Notes: generated by a model not told the origin, from the sequence alone. A stretch of 38,412 nt of DNA from an uncultured Lachnospiraceae bacterium (GCA_947174015.1 CAMWHJ010000027.1:1-38412), one strand, 5' to 3'. Counted from the stretch's first letter, positions 7,694 to 16,486 are shown. Made by a program: numbers and translations.

Positions 7694-10600
7694 CTAAATT
7701 CGTTGCATCAATGCATGAACTGCACCATAAGCCCTTCCATATTCTTTCGACTCTTCTGAGTTTAAATATTCATTAATTATTTTACTAACAGCTTTTCTAT
7801 ACTTTCTGCTAATATCAACACATGATAGCACTTCAATTTTTTCGGAATTGTGCAAATTAGAATAAATAATTGATTCCAATATATTATCCTTTTTATACAT
7901 ATTATATAACTTATTTGTGTAACCATAATTACAAAATATATGTAAATACTTACGAATATTTTCTTCTGTAACTTCTATATGTTTAAAAAAGAACTCTAAT
8001 AATGCTATCTGCGCATCATAAATACGTGATGTTTCCCATGTTACCATATCACAATACTTTACATATAAATTGAAATCATCAACCGATTTAAATACAACTT
8101 TTTCCTCCCTGATGAAATCTATTATACAGTTAAGAAACTTTGCAAAGCTACCTATATCCTCAATATATGGTAAATTTAACTCATCAGTTGAAATAAATGG
8201 AATATGATGTCGAAATAAATTCCCATCACTTATAATCAATAAACTATCACTTTCTTTTGAATAATATATACTAAACACACGATATTTTTCTATCATGTGT
8301 AGCGCATCTTTTATATCACTTTCTATTGCTTCATTAATTTTTTCTTTCTTAATAAAATCATCAATCCTTCTACAATCTACGCCTTTAAACTCCTTTTTTA
8401 ACATTTCTGCATATCTTTCCATATCTTCTGCATCTTTCCATATTACAGAATTTAAAACTTCTTCAGCTAATTTTTGACGTAATTTGTGATTTTTGATTGC
8501 TTTTATACTTTCTAAAACTTGATGTGCTTTCTCCACTTCTTTATCATCATCAACATAACTGATTATGTACTGAGTTGGTATACTTTCCAATTCATTATTA
8601 TTTATAAATCTTGTAATGCTATTCCTAAACTCAATGGTTTTTGAAATAGGTGCAATTGGATACACCACATTATAGCAGAACAAATTTTTTTGAGCTTCCA
8701 ATTTATCCATCTTTAGCTGACTCATCAATACAGACTGAACTTGAGGAATATCTGATAAACTCATCATCAATTCATTCAAAAAAATGTCATCTGTGTTCTT
8801 TAAATACCTTTCAATTAGTTCATCTATAAATTGAGCCTGTTGTGACCCTTTTCTGACAAGTTGCTCATATTGATACGAATACTTCTTTTTTTCTAACGCT
8901 ATATCTGTTATAAGACTTACTAAATCACTATGAATTATAATATCTCCCTGGAGTATCACAGAAGCTAATAAGAATGGTCTATCCCTTATCTCAATGCTAT
9001 CTTTAATTTCAAGAAGTTCTTTGAGAAATTTGGTGGCAAGTTTGCTGCCGAGTTCTATATCCATTCCTGTCATATATAATTCTTCCGCAGCAAGTATTAT
9101 TACTTCGCTCCAATGTGGATCAAGAACGTATTCCTCCAATTCTCCCTGCTCCATACCAATTTGCCATTTAGAAGCCATTTTTATTGCGGCAAAATATTCT
9201 TGGAAAGTCAAATGAATAAAGCTAAATTGTCCAACACCTCTCTCATCAACCCCTACCTCTCTTAGAAATCCAGCCTCTGTCTTAATATAGTTTATCAAAG
9301 AGTCAACTTCTTTCTCTATTTCAATATCTCCTTTATTATATTCTTTTTTTGAATACACCTCTGTAATTTTTTGTCTAAAATCTATTTCGGTAATAATACC
9401 ATCATCACTATTACCTTGCATATAAAAAGCAATAGGTGACAATAACCCAATCAATAACCTTTTAGGAACATATTCTTTTCCATAGCTGCTCCGTTTTTTT
9501 ACCCAGTTTTCAAGCAAAGTTGTGGTTGCTATGTCGTATAATTCAATTCTATTTTCCGGCAATGTTATGCCTTGATACTGGATAAGACATATAACCATCA
9601 GAAGCAATGGCGTTTTTGCCAACTCATACACAGAGTTATTTTCTCTTATATTTCTTATTAAATATTTCGCATTTTCTTCATCATAATTATCACATTCAAC
9701 CGCTTTATACCAGTTTCTTATAAAATCATCTATTTGATTTCCATTAAACGGCAGTAATTCATAATGATTAAAATGTGCATCTAATCTTGTTTCATTATAA
9801 CCAATCTTTCTTGACGTAACGATTACTCTACATCGTGGATTTTGTGCTACAAAGAGATTAATATTATCAACAACATCATGCCTAAGAGAAATATCACCAA
9901 TTTCATCTAATCCATCTAATAATACAACCAAATATCCATTAAGTATTGCGTCCATATAAATATTTTGATTTTTTAAGTTTAATTCATTTAATATAAATGA
10001 ACTTAAATCCATTTGTTCAGCCATCATTTTTTTTGCATAGATAGCACACTTGATATATACAGGAATTTCGGTAGAATATTGCTCACGATGAGTGCAGATA
10101 TCAAACATAAACCATTTTAGCAATGTACTTTTTCCCGCTCCTGGATTACCTAAAACCACAGCTTTTCTCTCACTCACTAACAAGTGAGATATTGGTAAAG
10201 AATGCTGTTGATTATTGATATTGCATCCTAGCAATTGGTGTACATATAGGTCATTCAGACTGACCTTAACTTGAAGAGCATTAATTTTAGGCGAATATCC
10301 AGAAATATCAACATATTCAAATTGCCTTACAATACTCTTGTCATACTCCTTTAAATCAGTAGTATACTTTTTCCACACTTCATAAGCAATTTGGTCGGAA
10401 AATTGCATTTCAAGATATTTTAAAACTGTTTTTATTGTATCAATATCATTCTTAGCACTTAACATTGCATATAAATCTTTTATCTCTAAAATATTGTCCT
10501 GACTAAATTTAAAAGATTTTCTTGCCTTGTCAATACTATTTTGAGAATAACTTTTTTGTTTTCTTACAAGCATCACTATGTATAGCTCATCATAATCATT

Positions 10601-10930
10601 GTTTAAATTAAACTTCAAGAACTTATTTAAGCAATCTAAAACCTTTGAAAGTGATTCATCTGCTGTAACTTGAATAGCAATTTTCTTTTTTTTATCACGC
10701 AAATCAATACTGGGAAATTGTTTGTTTTCTACATAATTTATATTTTCTAGCTCGCACTCAAATACTGCATTAAGTAATTTTATAAGGGCATTTTCTGCAT
10801 GTACATTAATACTAAATTCACCATTAAAATTTAAGATTTTCACTTCTTCTGAAAATCTTGAAAGTAACATTGCAATTCTCTCCAACATAATTTCTTGATT
10901 CACAACACTATACTCCAATCTTTTAATCAT
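7694..10930 (-). CDS. SMEK-NACHT STAND NTPase, probable antiphage protein
   Basis: The 1078-residue protein has three parts. Residues about 20-125 match the SMEK domain, a nuclease-like N-terminal module: NVHAENALIKLLN, then FPSIDLRDKKKKIAIQVTAD. A NACHT ATPase follows, with Walker A GNPGAGKS (261-268), Walker B LVVLLDGLDEIG (334-345) and the typical FSFIHLTFQEYFAA near 580-595. About 450 C-terminal residues are helical and probably the sensor. Bacterial NACHT proteins are known antiphage factors that sense a phage product and trigger an effector; here SMEK would be that effector. The gene is far more AT-rich than its neighbours, stands alone and lies inside a mobile island. The start at 10930 has no ribosome site; ATG 10870, with GGAGAG seven bases upstream, is a good alternative. 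Confidence 0.88.
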   Translation of the reverse strand: MIKRLEYSVVNQEIMLERIAMLLSRFSEEVKILNFNGEFSINVHAENALIKLLNAVFECELENINYVENKQFPSIDLRDKKKKIAIQVTADESLSKVLDCLNKFLKFNLNNDYDELYIVMLVRKQKSYSQNSIDKARKSFKFSQDNILEIKDLYAMLSAKNDIDTIKTVLKYLEMQFSDQIAYEVWKKYTTDLKEYDKSIVRQFEYVDISGYSPKINALQVKVSLNDLYVHQLLGCNINNQQHSLPISHLLVSERKAVVLGNPGAGKSTLLKWFMFDICTHREQYSTEIPVYIKCAIYAKKMMAEQMDLSSFILNELNLKNQNIYMDAILNGYLVVLLDGLDEIGDISLRHDVVDNINLFVAQNPRCRVIVTSRKIGYNETRLDAHFNHYELLPFNGNQIDDFIRNWYKAVECDNYDEENAKYLIRNIRENNSVYELAKTPLLLMVICLIQYQGITLPENRIELYDIATTTLLENWVKKRSSYGKEYVPKRLLIGLLSPIAFYMQGNSDDGIITEIDFRQKITEVYSKKEYNKGDIEIEKEVDSLINYIKTEAGFLREVGVDERGVGQFSFIHLTFQEYFAAIKMASKWQIGMEQGELEEYVLDPHWSEVIILAAEELYMTGMDIELGSKLATKFLKELLEIKDSIEIRDRPFLLASVILQGDIIIHSDLVSLITDIALEKKKYSYQYEQLVRKGSQQAQFIDELIERYLKNTDDIFLNELMMSLSDIPQVQSVLMSQLKMDKLEAQKNLFCYNVVYPIAPISKTIEFRNSITRFINNNELESIPTQYIISYVDDDKEVEKAHQVLESIKAIKNHKLRQKLAEEVLNSVIWKDAEDMERYAEMLKKEFKGVDCRRIDDFIKKEKINEAIESDIKDALHMIEKYRVFSIYYSKESDSLLIISDGNLFRHHIPFISTDELNLPYIEDIGSFAKFLNCIIDFIREEKVVFKSVDDFNLYVKYCDMVTWETSRIYDAQIALLEFFFKHIEVTEENIRKYLHIFCNYGYTNKLYNMYKKDNILESIIYSNLHNSEKIEVLSCVDISRKYRKAVSKIINEYLNSEESKEYGRAYGAVHALMQRI

Positions 10931-11070
10931 ATTTTTAGAAATAAACTTTGGCTAATCATGATCTCTTTCCATCACCTTTAACCTATCCGCAATTTCCTCT
11001 AGCTATTGCAATAAACTTCTTGTTATTCCCCCCAACCAATATACAACCTAAATATATATTTCTCTTATCT

Positions 11071-11090
11071 ACATGGCGCTAGTGCCATGT
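11071..11090. promoter_or_regulatory. Inverted repeat upstream of the SMEK-NACHT gene
   Basis: ACATGGC and GCCATGT are perfect 7-bp arms around six bases, 140 bp upstream of the NACHT start. It could be an operator. The rest of 10931-11193 is AT-rich and shows no gene. Confidence 0.35.
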
Positions 11091-11193
11091 CTTTCATATC
11101 ACCAAGGAAATTCGACTAACTGTCTATCCCATACAAATTCTATTTTATCGCTTGCACTTTCAAATTGCCACACACATGGATAAAATGTGCTAT

Positions 11194-11676
11194 TTAAATG
11201 CTATCCCCATAACGAGCAGAATCTAATCTTTTCTCCATAACCTCATAAACCAATTTTACACCATTTTCTAATTCATAAATCCCATGCCCAACGGTTTTAT
11301 AACCCCTATGTTCGTACAAAAATACCGCTGAAAGCGATGCATCCAGAGTTACTGTATCATATTCTTTTGCAATTTCTGCTTCTAAGCAATTCATAATATA
11401 GGAACCACACCCTCTATTTTGACGGCTAGGCAGCACATATACTCCGGTAATATGATTTCCGTCATAACACCCTGTTCCGACAATCACATCATTTTCCATC
11501 AATACGCCCATATTCCCGGATGCAATCCCCTCTAAAATATGTTCCTTGCTATGATGTCTGCAAAAGAAGTCCACTACTTCTGCTGGATAATAGTAAGGAT
11601 ATATTGTTTTAATGGTTGTATGCAAAACATCATAAATTGCATCTGCCATATGAGAAGTGGCTGTTATATATTTCAT
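11194..11676 (-). CDS. GNAT family N-acetyltransferase
   Basis: This is a cytoplasmic acetyl-CoA-dependent acetyltransferase of 160 residues; its acceptor is unknown. The GNAT core is visible as VGTGCYDGNHITGVYVLPSR, then QNRGCGSYIMNCLE, the pyrophosphate loop variant of Q/RxxGxG/A, and a later SAVFLYEHRGYKTVG. I chose ATG 11676 because the four codons before it (ATGGAG...) contain the GGAG ribosome site. It lies 29 bp downstream of the MBL-fold gene on the same strand, so they may share a transcript. Confidence 0.88.
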   Translation of the reverse strand: MKYITATSHMADAIYDVLHTTIKTIYPYYYPAEVVDFFCRHHSKEHILEGIASGNMGVLMENDVIVGTGCYDGNHITGVYVLPSRQNRGCGSYIMNCLEAEIAKEYDTVTLDASLSAVFLYEHRGYKTVGHGIYELENGVKLVYEVMEKRLDSARYGDSI

Positions 11677-11705
11677 ATTTTTCTCCATAAATCAAATATT
11701 TGTAA

Positions 11706-12341
11706 CTAAACTATTATTTTTTCGTTTGCATGAGCATACAAGATTCTTTTTGGATTATAACTCATAATGTTATCCCAGTCTTTTTTAAGTTTCAAATTAT
11801 CATTATAAGCAGCTAAATAGTTAATAGGTTCTAAATCTCCAACAATGCAATCACCATTATCCAAAATTACAGAAATGCTATCTTCACTATGACTTGGCGT
11901 AGAAATGACTTCTCCATTAATTCCCATAGCAAATAGAAAATCTCTGCTCTCAGGACAACTTATCACCGTGGCTTTCGTTTCATTAATTGGTTTATATTTT
12001 AAGCGGTTATTCCTGCTAAATATTTCATCAGCAAAATGGACATAGTTGATCTGCGTATCTATCAATAAAAGTTTTACGCCTTGCTTCATCAGTTCACTGA
12101 TAATACCAATGTGATCCGGGTGATAATGCGTAGCTAACACATATGTTATATCCGGGATTTCTATTTGATTTTTCCTAATCTCTTTATAAAATACTGATAA
12201 TGTTCCTGCATAGTCCGTATCAATAAGCAAATTTGCATCATTTCCATGCAAGAAAAATGTATTTGTATTTCCGTATCGCAATTTTATCAATTCGAGAGGT
12301 TCTCCTAAATTTGTTACTCTATTGTACCATGGAATACTCAT
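11706..12341 (-). CDS. MBL-fold metallo-hydrolase
   Basis: The metallo-beta-lactamase fold is shown by THYHPDHIG (the HxHxDH metal site), STPSHSEDSIS with the next metal His, GDLEPINYLA and the final LYAHANEK. The family hydrolyses many substrates and this one cannot be named. The start is uncertain. The frame is open to 12377, but that point lies in a likely promoter (TTGACA, 17 bases, TATTAC). ATG 12341 has no ribosome site. TTG 12290, preceded by AGGAG and leading directly into LIKLRYGNTNTFF, fits the family best. It is about 190-210 residues. Confidence 0.82.
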   Translation of the reverse strand: MSIPWYNRVTNLGEPLELIKLRYGNTNTFFLHGNDANLLIDTDYAGTLSVFYKEIRKNQIEIPDITYVLATHYHPDHIGIISELMKQGVKLLLIDTQINYVHFADEIFSRNNRLKYKPINETKATVISCPESRDFLFAMGINGEVISTPSHSEDSISVILDNGDCIVGDLEPINYLAAYNDNLKLKKDWDNIMSYNPKRILYAHANEKIIV

Positions 12342-12715
12342 AAATACAGTAATATAAACATTTGGAAATAGTGTCAATATTAAATCATAAATCTTTAGCT
12401 AATGGCAACAAAATTTCCGTCCATTCTCCGTAAATACAAATAATACGGATAATGGCAGATAATATATAAATCACCTGCCATTTAAAATAATCTGCGTAAA
12501 ATTTTTACTATTCAAACTCGGCAAGTTCAGCTTGTAACTTAAATTATTTTGTTTAAGTTTTCCGCAAAAAATGCCCCTTTTTTACTTCTATTACACAATT
12601 TATTCTGGCTTACTGATTTTTTGTTGCCAAAATGTTGCCACACATTTATTATATCAAAGTCAACAAAGAAAGCAACTGCTTTTACCATAAATTCAGAAAA
12701 TGAAACCGAATTGCA
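12342..12715. other. Non-coding stretch holding promoter and repeat copy B
   Basis: The stretch contains the likely MBL-gene promoter (minus strand TTGACA at about 12377) and the second 127-bp repeat. I see no intact gene in it. Confidence 0.6.
12514..12640. repeat. 127-bp imperfect direct repeat, copy B
   Basis: This is the partner of 7501-7627, same orientation, about 87 percent identical by eye. On the minus strand the integrase-tail-like frame stays open longer here, continuing RSKKGAFFAENLNKII before a stop. The two copies bracket the NACHT, GNAT and MBL genes. Confidence 0.75.
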
Positions 12716-13062
12716 TTACACTGGTGAAGTCATCTCTATATGATTGCCCTCCGAATCTACAAATTCGCAACCCAATTATCATCAATTTTGGTTATAGGGA
12801 AACATATTTCTTTCCCCTGAGTTTTTAACTTAAGAGTTTCAATATCATCTACGCTAATACTCGGCAAACAATTACTTCCAAAAATATGCTTTTCATTTGC
12901 AACCTTGTATGCAAACAGTCCGAAGCGAAAGCCATTTATTTCAAAGACACTATATAGATTATCTCTTTCCGTAACAGACTGTTCAAAAAATTCTTCATAA
13001 AATTTTATAGATCGATCCATATTCTTTACACAGATATAAAGAGAGCATATATTACAATTCAA
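12716..13062 (-). pseudogene. VOC (glyoxalase/bleomycin-resistance) family gene with one frameshift
   Basis: The frame from TTG 13062, behind GGAGG, encodes a VOC-fold protein: SLYICVKNMDRSIKFYEEFF, then FGLFAYK and ISVDDIETLKLK. It stops early at DDNWVANL. Removing the break by one base near 12774 restores EFVDSEGNHIEMTSPV and a stop at 12716. That is the normal VOC ending with the metal-site Glu in HIEM. The repaired protein would have 115 residues, the usual length. It is therefore a one-base deletion in an otherwise healthy gene, so recent decay or a sequencing error. Confidence 0.85.
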
Positions 13063-13104
13063 TACTCCTACCTCCGTAAATCCCGGTTTTCATCATCACT
13101 TTTT

Positions 13105-13476
13105 TCATTTTAATGCAACTATCCAAAAACATATTGCCGAAATCAAAGATATCGGTGTCATAATATATTTTTCCTTCTTACTTTTCGATATAAAATTCAT
13201 AACCGTATTTAAGGAAAGATATACCGCCATAATGATCCCAATTATCTTTGTGACATTGCCTGAAAACCATAATGGTATAAATCCACCCATTTGCAAAATT
13301 ATAACCTCAAAAAACATCTGCAAAATAAACTGCGTCACTAAGACAATTCTCAATTTCTTAGGAAAAACTTTATATTGCCCTCCCATTGTCAACTCACCTA
13401 ATGGTAATCCACAAATTATAAGAATTGACAGTACAATTACTATAGCAAAGGCACTTGCACCTATTATAGCTACCAT
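13105..13476 (-). CDS. Four-helix membrane protein of unknown function
   Basis: The 123-residue protein is almost all membrane. Helices fall at about residues 2-24, 43-65, 74-93 and 104-121, with a short conserved-looking LPLGELTMGGQYKVFPKKLR loop after the first. I do not know its function. The start is ATG 13476 with GGAGG a few bases upstream; the frame is open two codons further. It sits between the broken VOC gene and the TfoX-C gene, in the same direction. Confidence 0.72.
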   Translation of the reverse strand: MVAIIGASAFAIVIVLSILIICGLPLGELTMGGQYKVFPKKLRIVLVTQFILQMFFEVIILQMGGFIPLWFSGNVTKIIGIIMAVYLSLNTVMNFISKSKKEKYIMTPISLISAICFWIVALK

Positions 13477-13512
13477 AATCAACCTCCGTAAATTAGTATT
13501 TTTCCCCTAGCA

Positions 13513-13770
13513 CTACTTTTTTAGAAAATCACTGAACTCTTTTAATTCTTTTTTCTTGTCTTCTGAAAGACTATTAAATTCAGTGTTTTGAATTGCGCCC
13601 TCCAGAGTGTATAAATGCACAAGACAAACTTGGGGATATTCTTGCTTTAGCTTTACAAAAGCCTGTTTGGCACCCAACTCAATAAGTTTTTCCGAGGAAT
13701 CAATTCCAATACTTATTAACTTTCTTTCCATTTCTTTTCCAATATTCATCATAGATGTTAATTCTGACAT
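13513..13770 (-). CDS. TfoX C-terminal domain protein
   Basis: The 85 residues match the stand-alone TfoX/Sxy C-terminal domain, a helical fold with a helix-hairpin-helix-like start (NIGKEMERKLISIGIDSSEK, then LIELGAKQAF). In gamma-proteobacteria TfoX controls competence, but stand-alone C-domain proteins in Firmicutes have no settled role. The gene overlaps the end of the DUF3781 gene by 13 bases, so translation is coupled. It is cytoplasmic. Confidence 0.85.
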   Translation of the reverse strand: MSELTSMMNIGKEMERKLISIGIDSSEKLIELGAKQAFVKLKQEYPQVCLVHLYTLEGAIQNTEFNSLSEDKKKELKEFSDFLKK

Positions 13771-14018
13771 TTTTTCTCCTTATGCGCTGTAATAATTGTA
13801 TAGCTATATGCATTTACTGTTATGCGGCAATTATCAATATTTATATACCAATTCTTTCCATTTCTTGTTACAATGGCATTAACAGAATTGATTTTATCTT
13901 TACACCACTCAACAACATTATCTGTATCTAAAGACAAATTTCTTTTTATTCGCACTATACCTAATTCTGTAGTATGCAATTTATCTAAATTTTTCAGTAA
14001 TTCATTTTCTACACTCAT
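13758..14018 (-). CDS. DUF3781 family protein
   Basis: This 86-residue protein carries the DUF3781 pattern VVEWCKDKI, then RNGKNWYINIDNCRITVNAY and SYTIITAHK. No function is known for the family. It starts at ATG 14018 after AAGGGAA and overlaps the downstream TfoX-C gene, an arrangement that recurs for this pair in Firmicutes as far as I know. It is the first gene of this minus-strand run. Confidence 0.8.
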   Translation of the reverse strand: MSVENELLKNLDKLHTTELGIVRIKRNLSLDTDNVVEWCKDKINSVNAIVTRNGKNWYINIDNCRITVNAYSYTIITAHKEKKCQN

Positions 14019-14526
14019 TATGTTTTTCCCTTACCATTTCTTTCAGCAAATTCTATTGGTTGTTCCCAACAACAAAAACATTATACCATATCATCCTACG
14101 AAATTCATCCATATTTCTTAAAAAGAATGTGGATCAGTGAGTTTATCTATTTTTATATGCTTGCTTAGTAAGTCATTTAGCACAACATATTCCTCACTTC
14201 AAAATTTTAAGAATATGTCTCCCCTAGGCATGGCCAGATACGCCTTTTGTTCGACAGAGCGAAAAAAGACATCTGGTTAGGTGGCAAAAGCCCCCTAAAA
14301 CCCCCAATTACGGATAAAATATGAAAGCTAAGTAGGTTTCCTTCCTGGGACTTGCTTTTCTAAGTAGGTTTCCTACTTAGCCGAAAAAGACTTTCCCTCA
14401 AGTCGTCCTACGAAGTATACATTTCCCCAAAAAGCATTCTCCCATGACGACAAAAACATCTAACATCATTCTATAATTTCCTTAGCAAGCTTGCAAAACC
14501 AAATAACAAGAAGGGAGCTGATAGCT
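14019..14526. other. Non-coding stretch with oriT-like inverted repeats
   Basis: No gene is seen. CCAGAT and ATCTGG flank about 30 bases near 14232-14276. They are followed by AAAGCCCCCTAAAACCCCC at 14287-14305, a sequence style common beside relaxase genes. At 14360-14380 CTAAGTAGG and CCTACTTAG form a perfect 9-bp hairpin with a TTT loop, and the first arm plus TTTCCT is repeated directly at 14328. This could be a transfer origin or an Xis/Int binding region left from a mobilisable element. No relaxase gene remains. Confidence 0.4.
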
Positions 14527-14742
14527 ATGACGGTGAACAGCATTGCACTGACCATTGATGAGGCATCCGAGTACACAGGAATCGGACACAACACTCTGCG
14601 ACAGCTTATTGCATGGAAGAAGATTCCCACACTGTATATTGGCAAACGGATTCTCATTCGCCGGGAGATACTTGAACGGTTTATAGAGCTGAACGATGGC
14701 AATGATCTCCGCAATAAGTCAAGTGTGGTTAGAGCAGAGTAA
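14527..14742 (+). CDS. Excisionase, Tn916 Xis-type
   Basis: This is a 71-residue DNA-binding protein of the MerR-like excisionase type: LTIDEASEYTGIGHNTLRQL, then IGKRILIRREILERFIE. Such proteins bend DNA at the element ends and steer the neighbouring integrase toward excision. ATG 14527 follows GGGAG at about ten bases; the longer frame from 14491 lacks a site. It lies 131 bp upstream of the integrase on the same strand, the standard order in Tn916-like elements. Confidence 0.9.
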   Translation: MTVNSIALTIDEASEYTGIGHNTLRQLIAWKKIPTLYIGKRILIRREILERFIELNDGNDLRNKSSVVRAE

Positions 14743-14873
14743 ATAACCTTACTCAAAAAATTAGCAAAAGAAGTTCAGAAGAATAGCAAAAATCATAACA
14801 CAGGCAGCCGGAATTATGTTATACTGATTGTAAGCATATCTTTCAGTTCCGGCTGCCGGAAAGGAGATTACTT

Positions 14874-16172
14874 ATGGCAAAAGGATCTGTAAGAAAAAAA
14901 GGCAAAAAGTGGTATTACCGCTACTATGTAGAGGACGCAAGCGGCAACAAGGTTCAAAAGGAATGTGTCGGTACGGAGAGCAAAGCAGAAACGGAAAAGC
15001 TACTCCGTAAGGCAATGGAGGATTATGAGGAAAAACTGTTTGTGGCAAAAACAAACACCATCACTCTTGCCGACCTTCTGGATATGTGGGCAGAGGAAGA
15101 ACTAAAGACTGGTTCCTTATCCAATGGCACAGTGGATAACTATCTGCATGCTATTAAGAGAATCAAGCAACATCCAATTGCTGACAGAAAGTTAAAGACT
15201 GTTACAGCGGAACATTTACAACAATATCTTGACCTATTGGTGTTCGGTGGAAAATCACCAGATGGAACAGCATACAGAGGATACTCCAAGGATTATATCC
15301 ATTCCTTTACCGCTGTCCTGAACCAGAGTTTTCGGTTTGCGGTATTTCCGAAAACCCTCATCACCTTTAATCCGATGCAGTATGTAGTCATTCATAAAAA
15401 GAATGAACAGGCAGATATTTTTGCGGAGGATACAGTAGACGATGGAAAGTTGACCACAATCTCGCACGAACAGTTTTTGTCTCTGGTCAATTTTCTGGAG
15501 CAGAAACACAATCCTGCTGTACTTCCGATACAGATTGCCTACTATGCCGGACTTCGTATCGGTGAAGCCTGTGCCCTGATGTGGAAGGACATCAACTTTG
15601 AGGAACAGTATCTTACTGTTAGACGCAGTGTAAGGCGGAATGGTGCAAGGAAAAGGGTAGAGATCGGAACCACCAAGCGGAACAAAATCCGGACGGTGGA
15701 TTTTGGCGATACTCTGACCGCCATCTTGAAAAAGGCTAAGAAGGAACAGCTTAAAAATAAGATGAAATATGGTGAGCTTGGTTGCCAAAACTATTACAAA
15801 GAAGTGATGGAAAAGAACCGTATCCATTATGAATTGTATGCTGTACCTTTGACAGAAGACACACCAGAAAGTTACCAACCTCTTGACCTTATCTGTACAA
15901 AACCTGATGGATCATATACTTCATCAGAACAAGTTGCTTCTATGTGCCGGACAGTTGCAAAGAAGATTGACGGACTTGAGGGATTTCACTTCCACTGCCT
16001 TAGACACTCTTACACCACGAATCTGCTTGCAAATGGAGCAGCCCCGAAAGATGTACAGGAACTGCTAGGACACTCTGATGTAAGCATTACTATGAATGTA
16101 TATGCCCACTCCACCAGAGAGGCAAAACGTTCATCTGCCAGACTGCTTGATAAAGTGGCAGGCATCAACTAA
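14874..16172 (+). CDS. Tyrosine recombinase / integrase, Tn916 Int-type
   Basis: The 432-residue integrase moves the element by site-specific recombination. The N-terminal AP2-like arm-binding domain is KGSVRKKGKKWYYRYYVED. A SAM-like core-binding domain spans about 65-165. The catalytic residues are all present: Arg228 (AGLRIGE), Lys268 (TTK), His374 and Arg377 (HCLRH), His400 (LLGH) and Tyr410 (NVYAH). ATG 14874 is preceded by GGAAAGGAG. It seems intact, so excision may still be possible. A 9-bp inverted repeat and an att-like core follow the stop codon. No conjugation genes accompany it in the window. Confidence 0.95.
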   Translation: MAKGSVRKKGKKWYYRYYVEDASGNKVQKECVGTESKAETEKLLRKAMEDYEEKLFVAKTNTITLADLLDMWAEEELKTGSLSNGTVDNYLHAIKRIKQHPIADRKLKTVTAEHLQQYLDLLVFGGKSPDGTAYRGYSKDYIHSFTAVLNQSFRFAVFPKTLITFNPMQYVVIHKKNEQADIFAEDTVDDGKLTTISHEQFLSLVNFLEQKHNPAVLPIQIAYYAGLRIGEACALMWKDINFEEQYLTVRRSVRRNGARKRVEIGTTKRNKIRTVDFGDTLTAILKKAKKEQLKNKMKYGELGCQNYYKEVMEKNRIHYELYAVPLTEDTPESYQPLDLICTKPDGSYTSSEQVASMCRTVAKKIDGLEGFHFHCLRHSYTTNLLANGAAPKDVQELLGHSDVSITMNVYAHSTREAKRSSARLLDKVAGIN

Positions 16173-16181
16173 AAAACTACA

Positions 16182-16225
16182 TTCCCTTGAGGGGAAATTG
16201 CAAGGTCAACTTCAAGGGAAAAATG
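16182..16225. other. Inverted repeat and att-like core after the integrase
   Basis: TTCCCTTGA at 16182-16190 and TCAAGGGAA at 16212-16220 are perfect 9-bp arms starting ten bases after the int stop codon. The right arm runs into TCAAGGGAAAAATG, which matches 7101-7114 at 13 of 14 bases. It may be the attachment site and/or the int terminator. Confidence 0.45.
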
Positions 16226-16328
16226 GTATAATTCCGATATGTGACACTTAGAAAATCCCAAAAATACAGGAAAGTTAGAGAGAAAATTCGCTAAATCCCG
16301 ATTTTTCTGTTTCTGCACAAACAGGAAA

Positions 16329-16486
16329 TTACTTCTTTCTTATCCAGCATACTCCTTTAAAAATAATTCCTCCGCTTATCGCAGCTAAAACCAGAAAGCC
16401 TCCCGTTGATTCTTTTTCCAAAACCATCCAAATACAACTTGAAAACAAGTATATAATCCCAATAATCAAAAGTATATATTTTTCAT
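16329..16486 (-). pseudogene. Small two-helix membrane protein gene, frameshifted in an A-tract
   Basis: ATG 16486 follows GGAG but soon reaches a stop (MKNIYF). In the next frame there is a good membrane protein: YILLIIGIIYLFSSCIWMV, then a second helix GGFLVLAAISGGIIFKG and the end CWIRKK. One extra A in the five-A run after the ATG would join start and body into 52 residues. It is therefore a one-base loss in a homopolymer: decay, slippage control or a sequencing error. Function is unknown. Confidence 0.5.

Noticed and set aside
15255-15878. 207-residue minus-strand open frame inside the integrase gene
   Set aside because: It is a shadow of a well-conserved integrase frame and has no recognisable domain.
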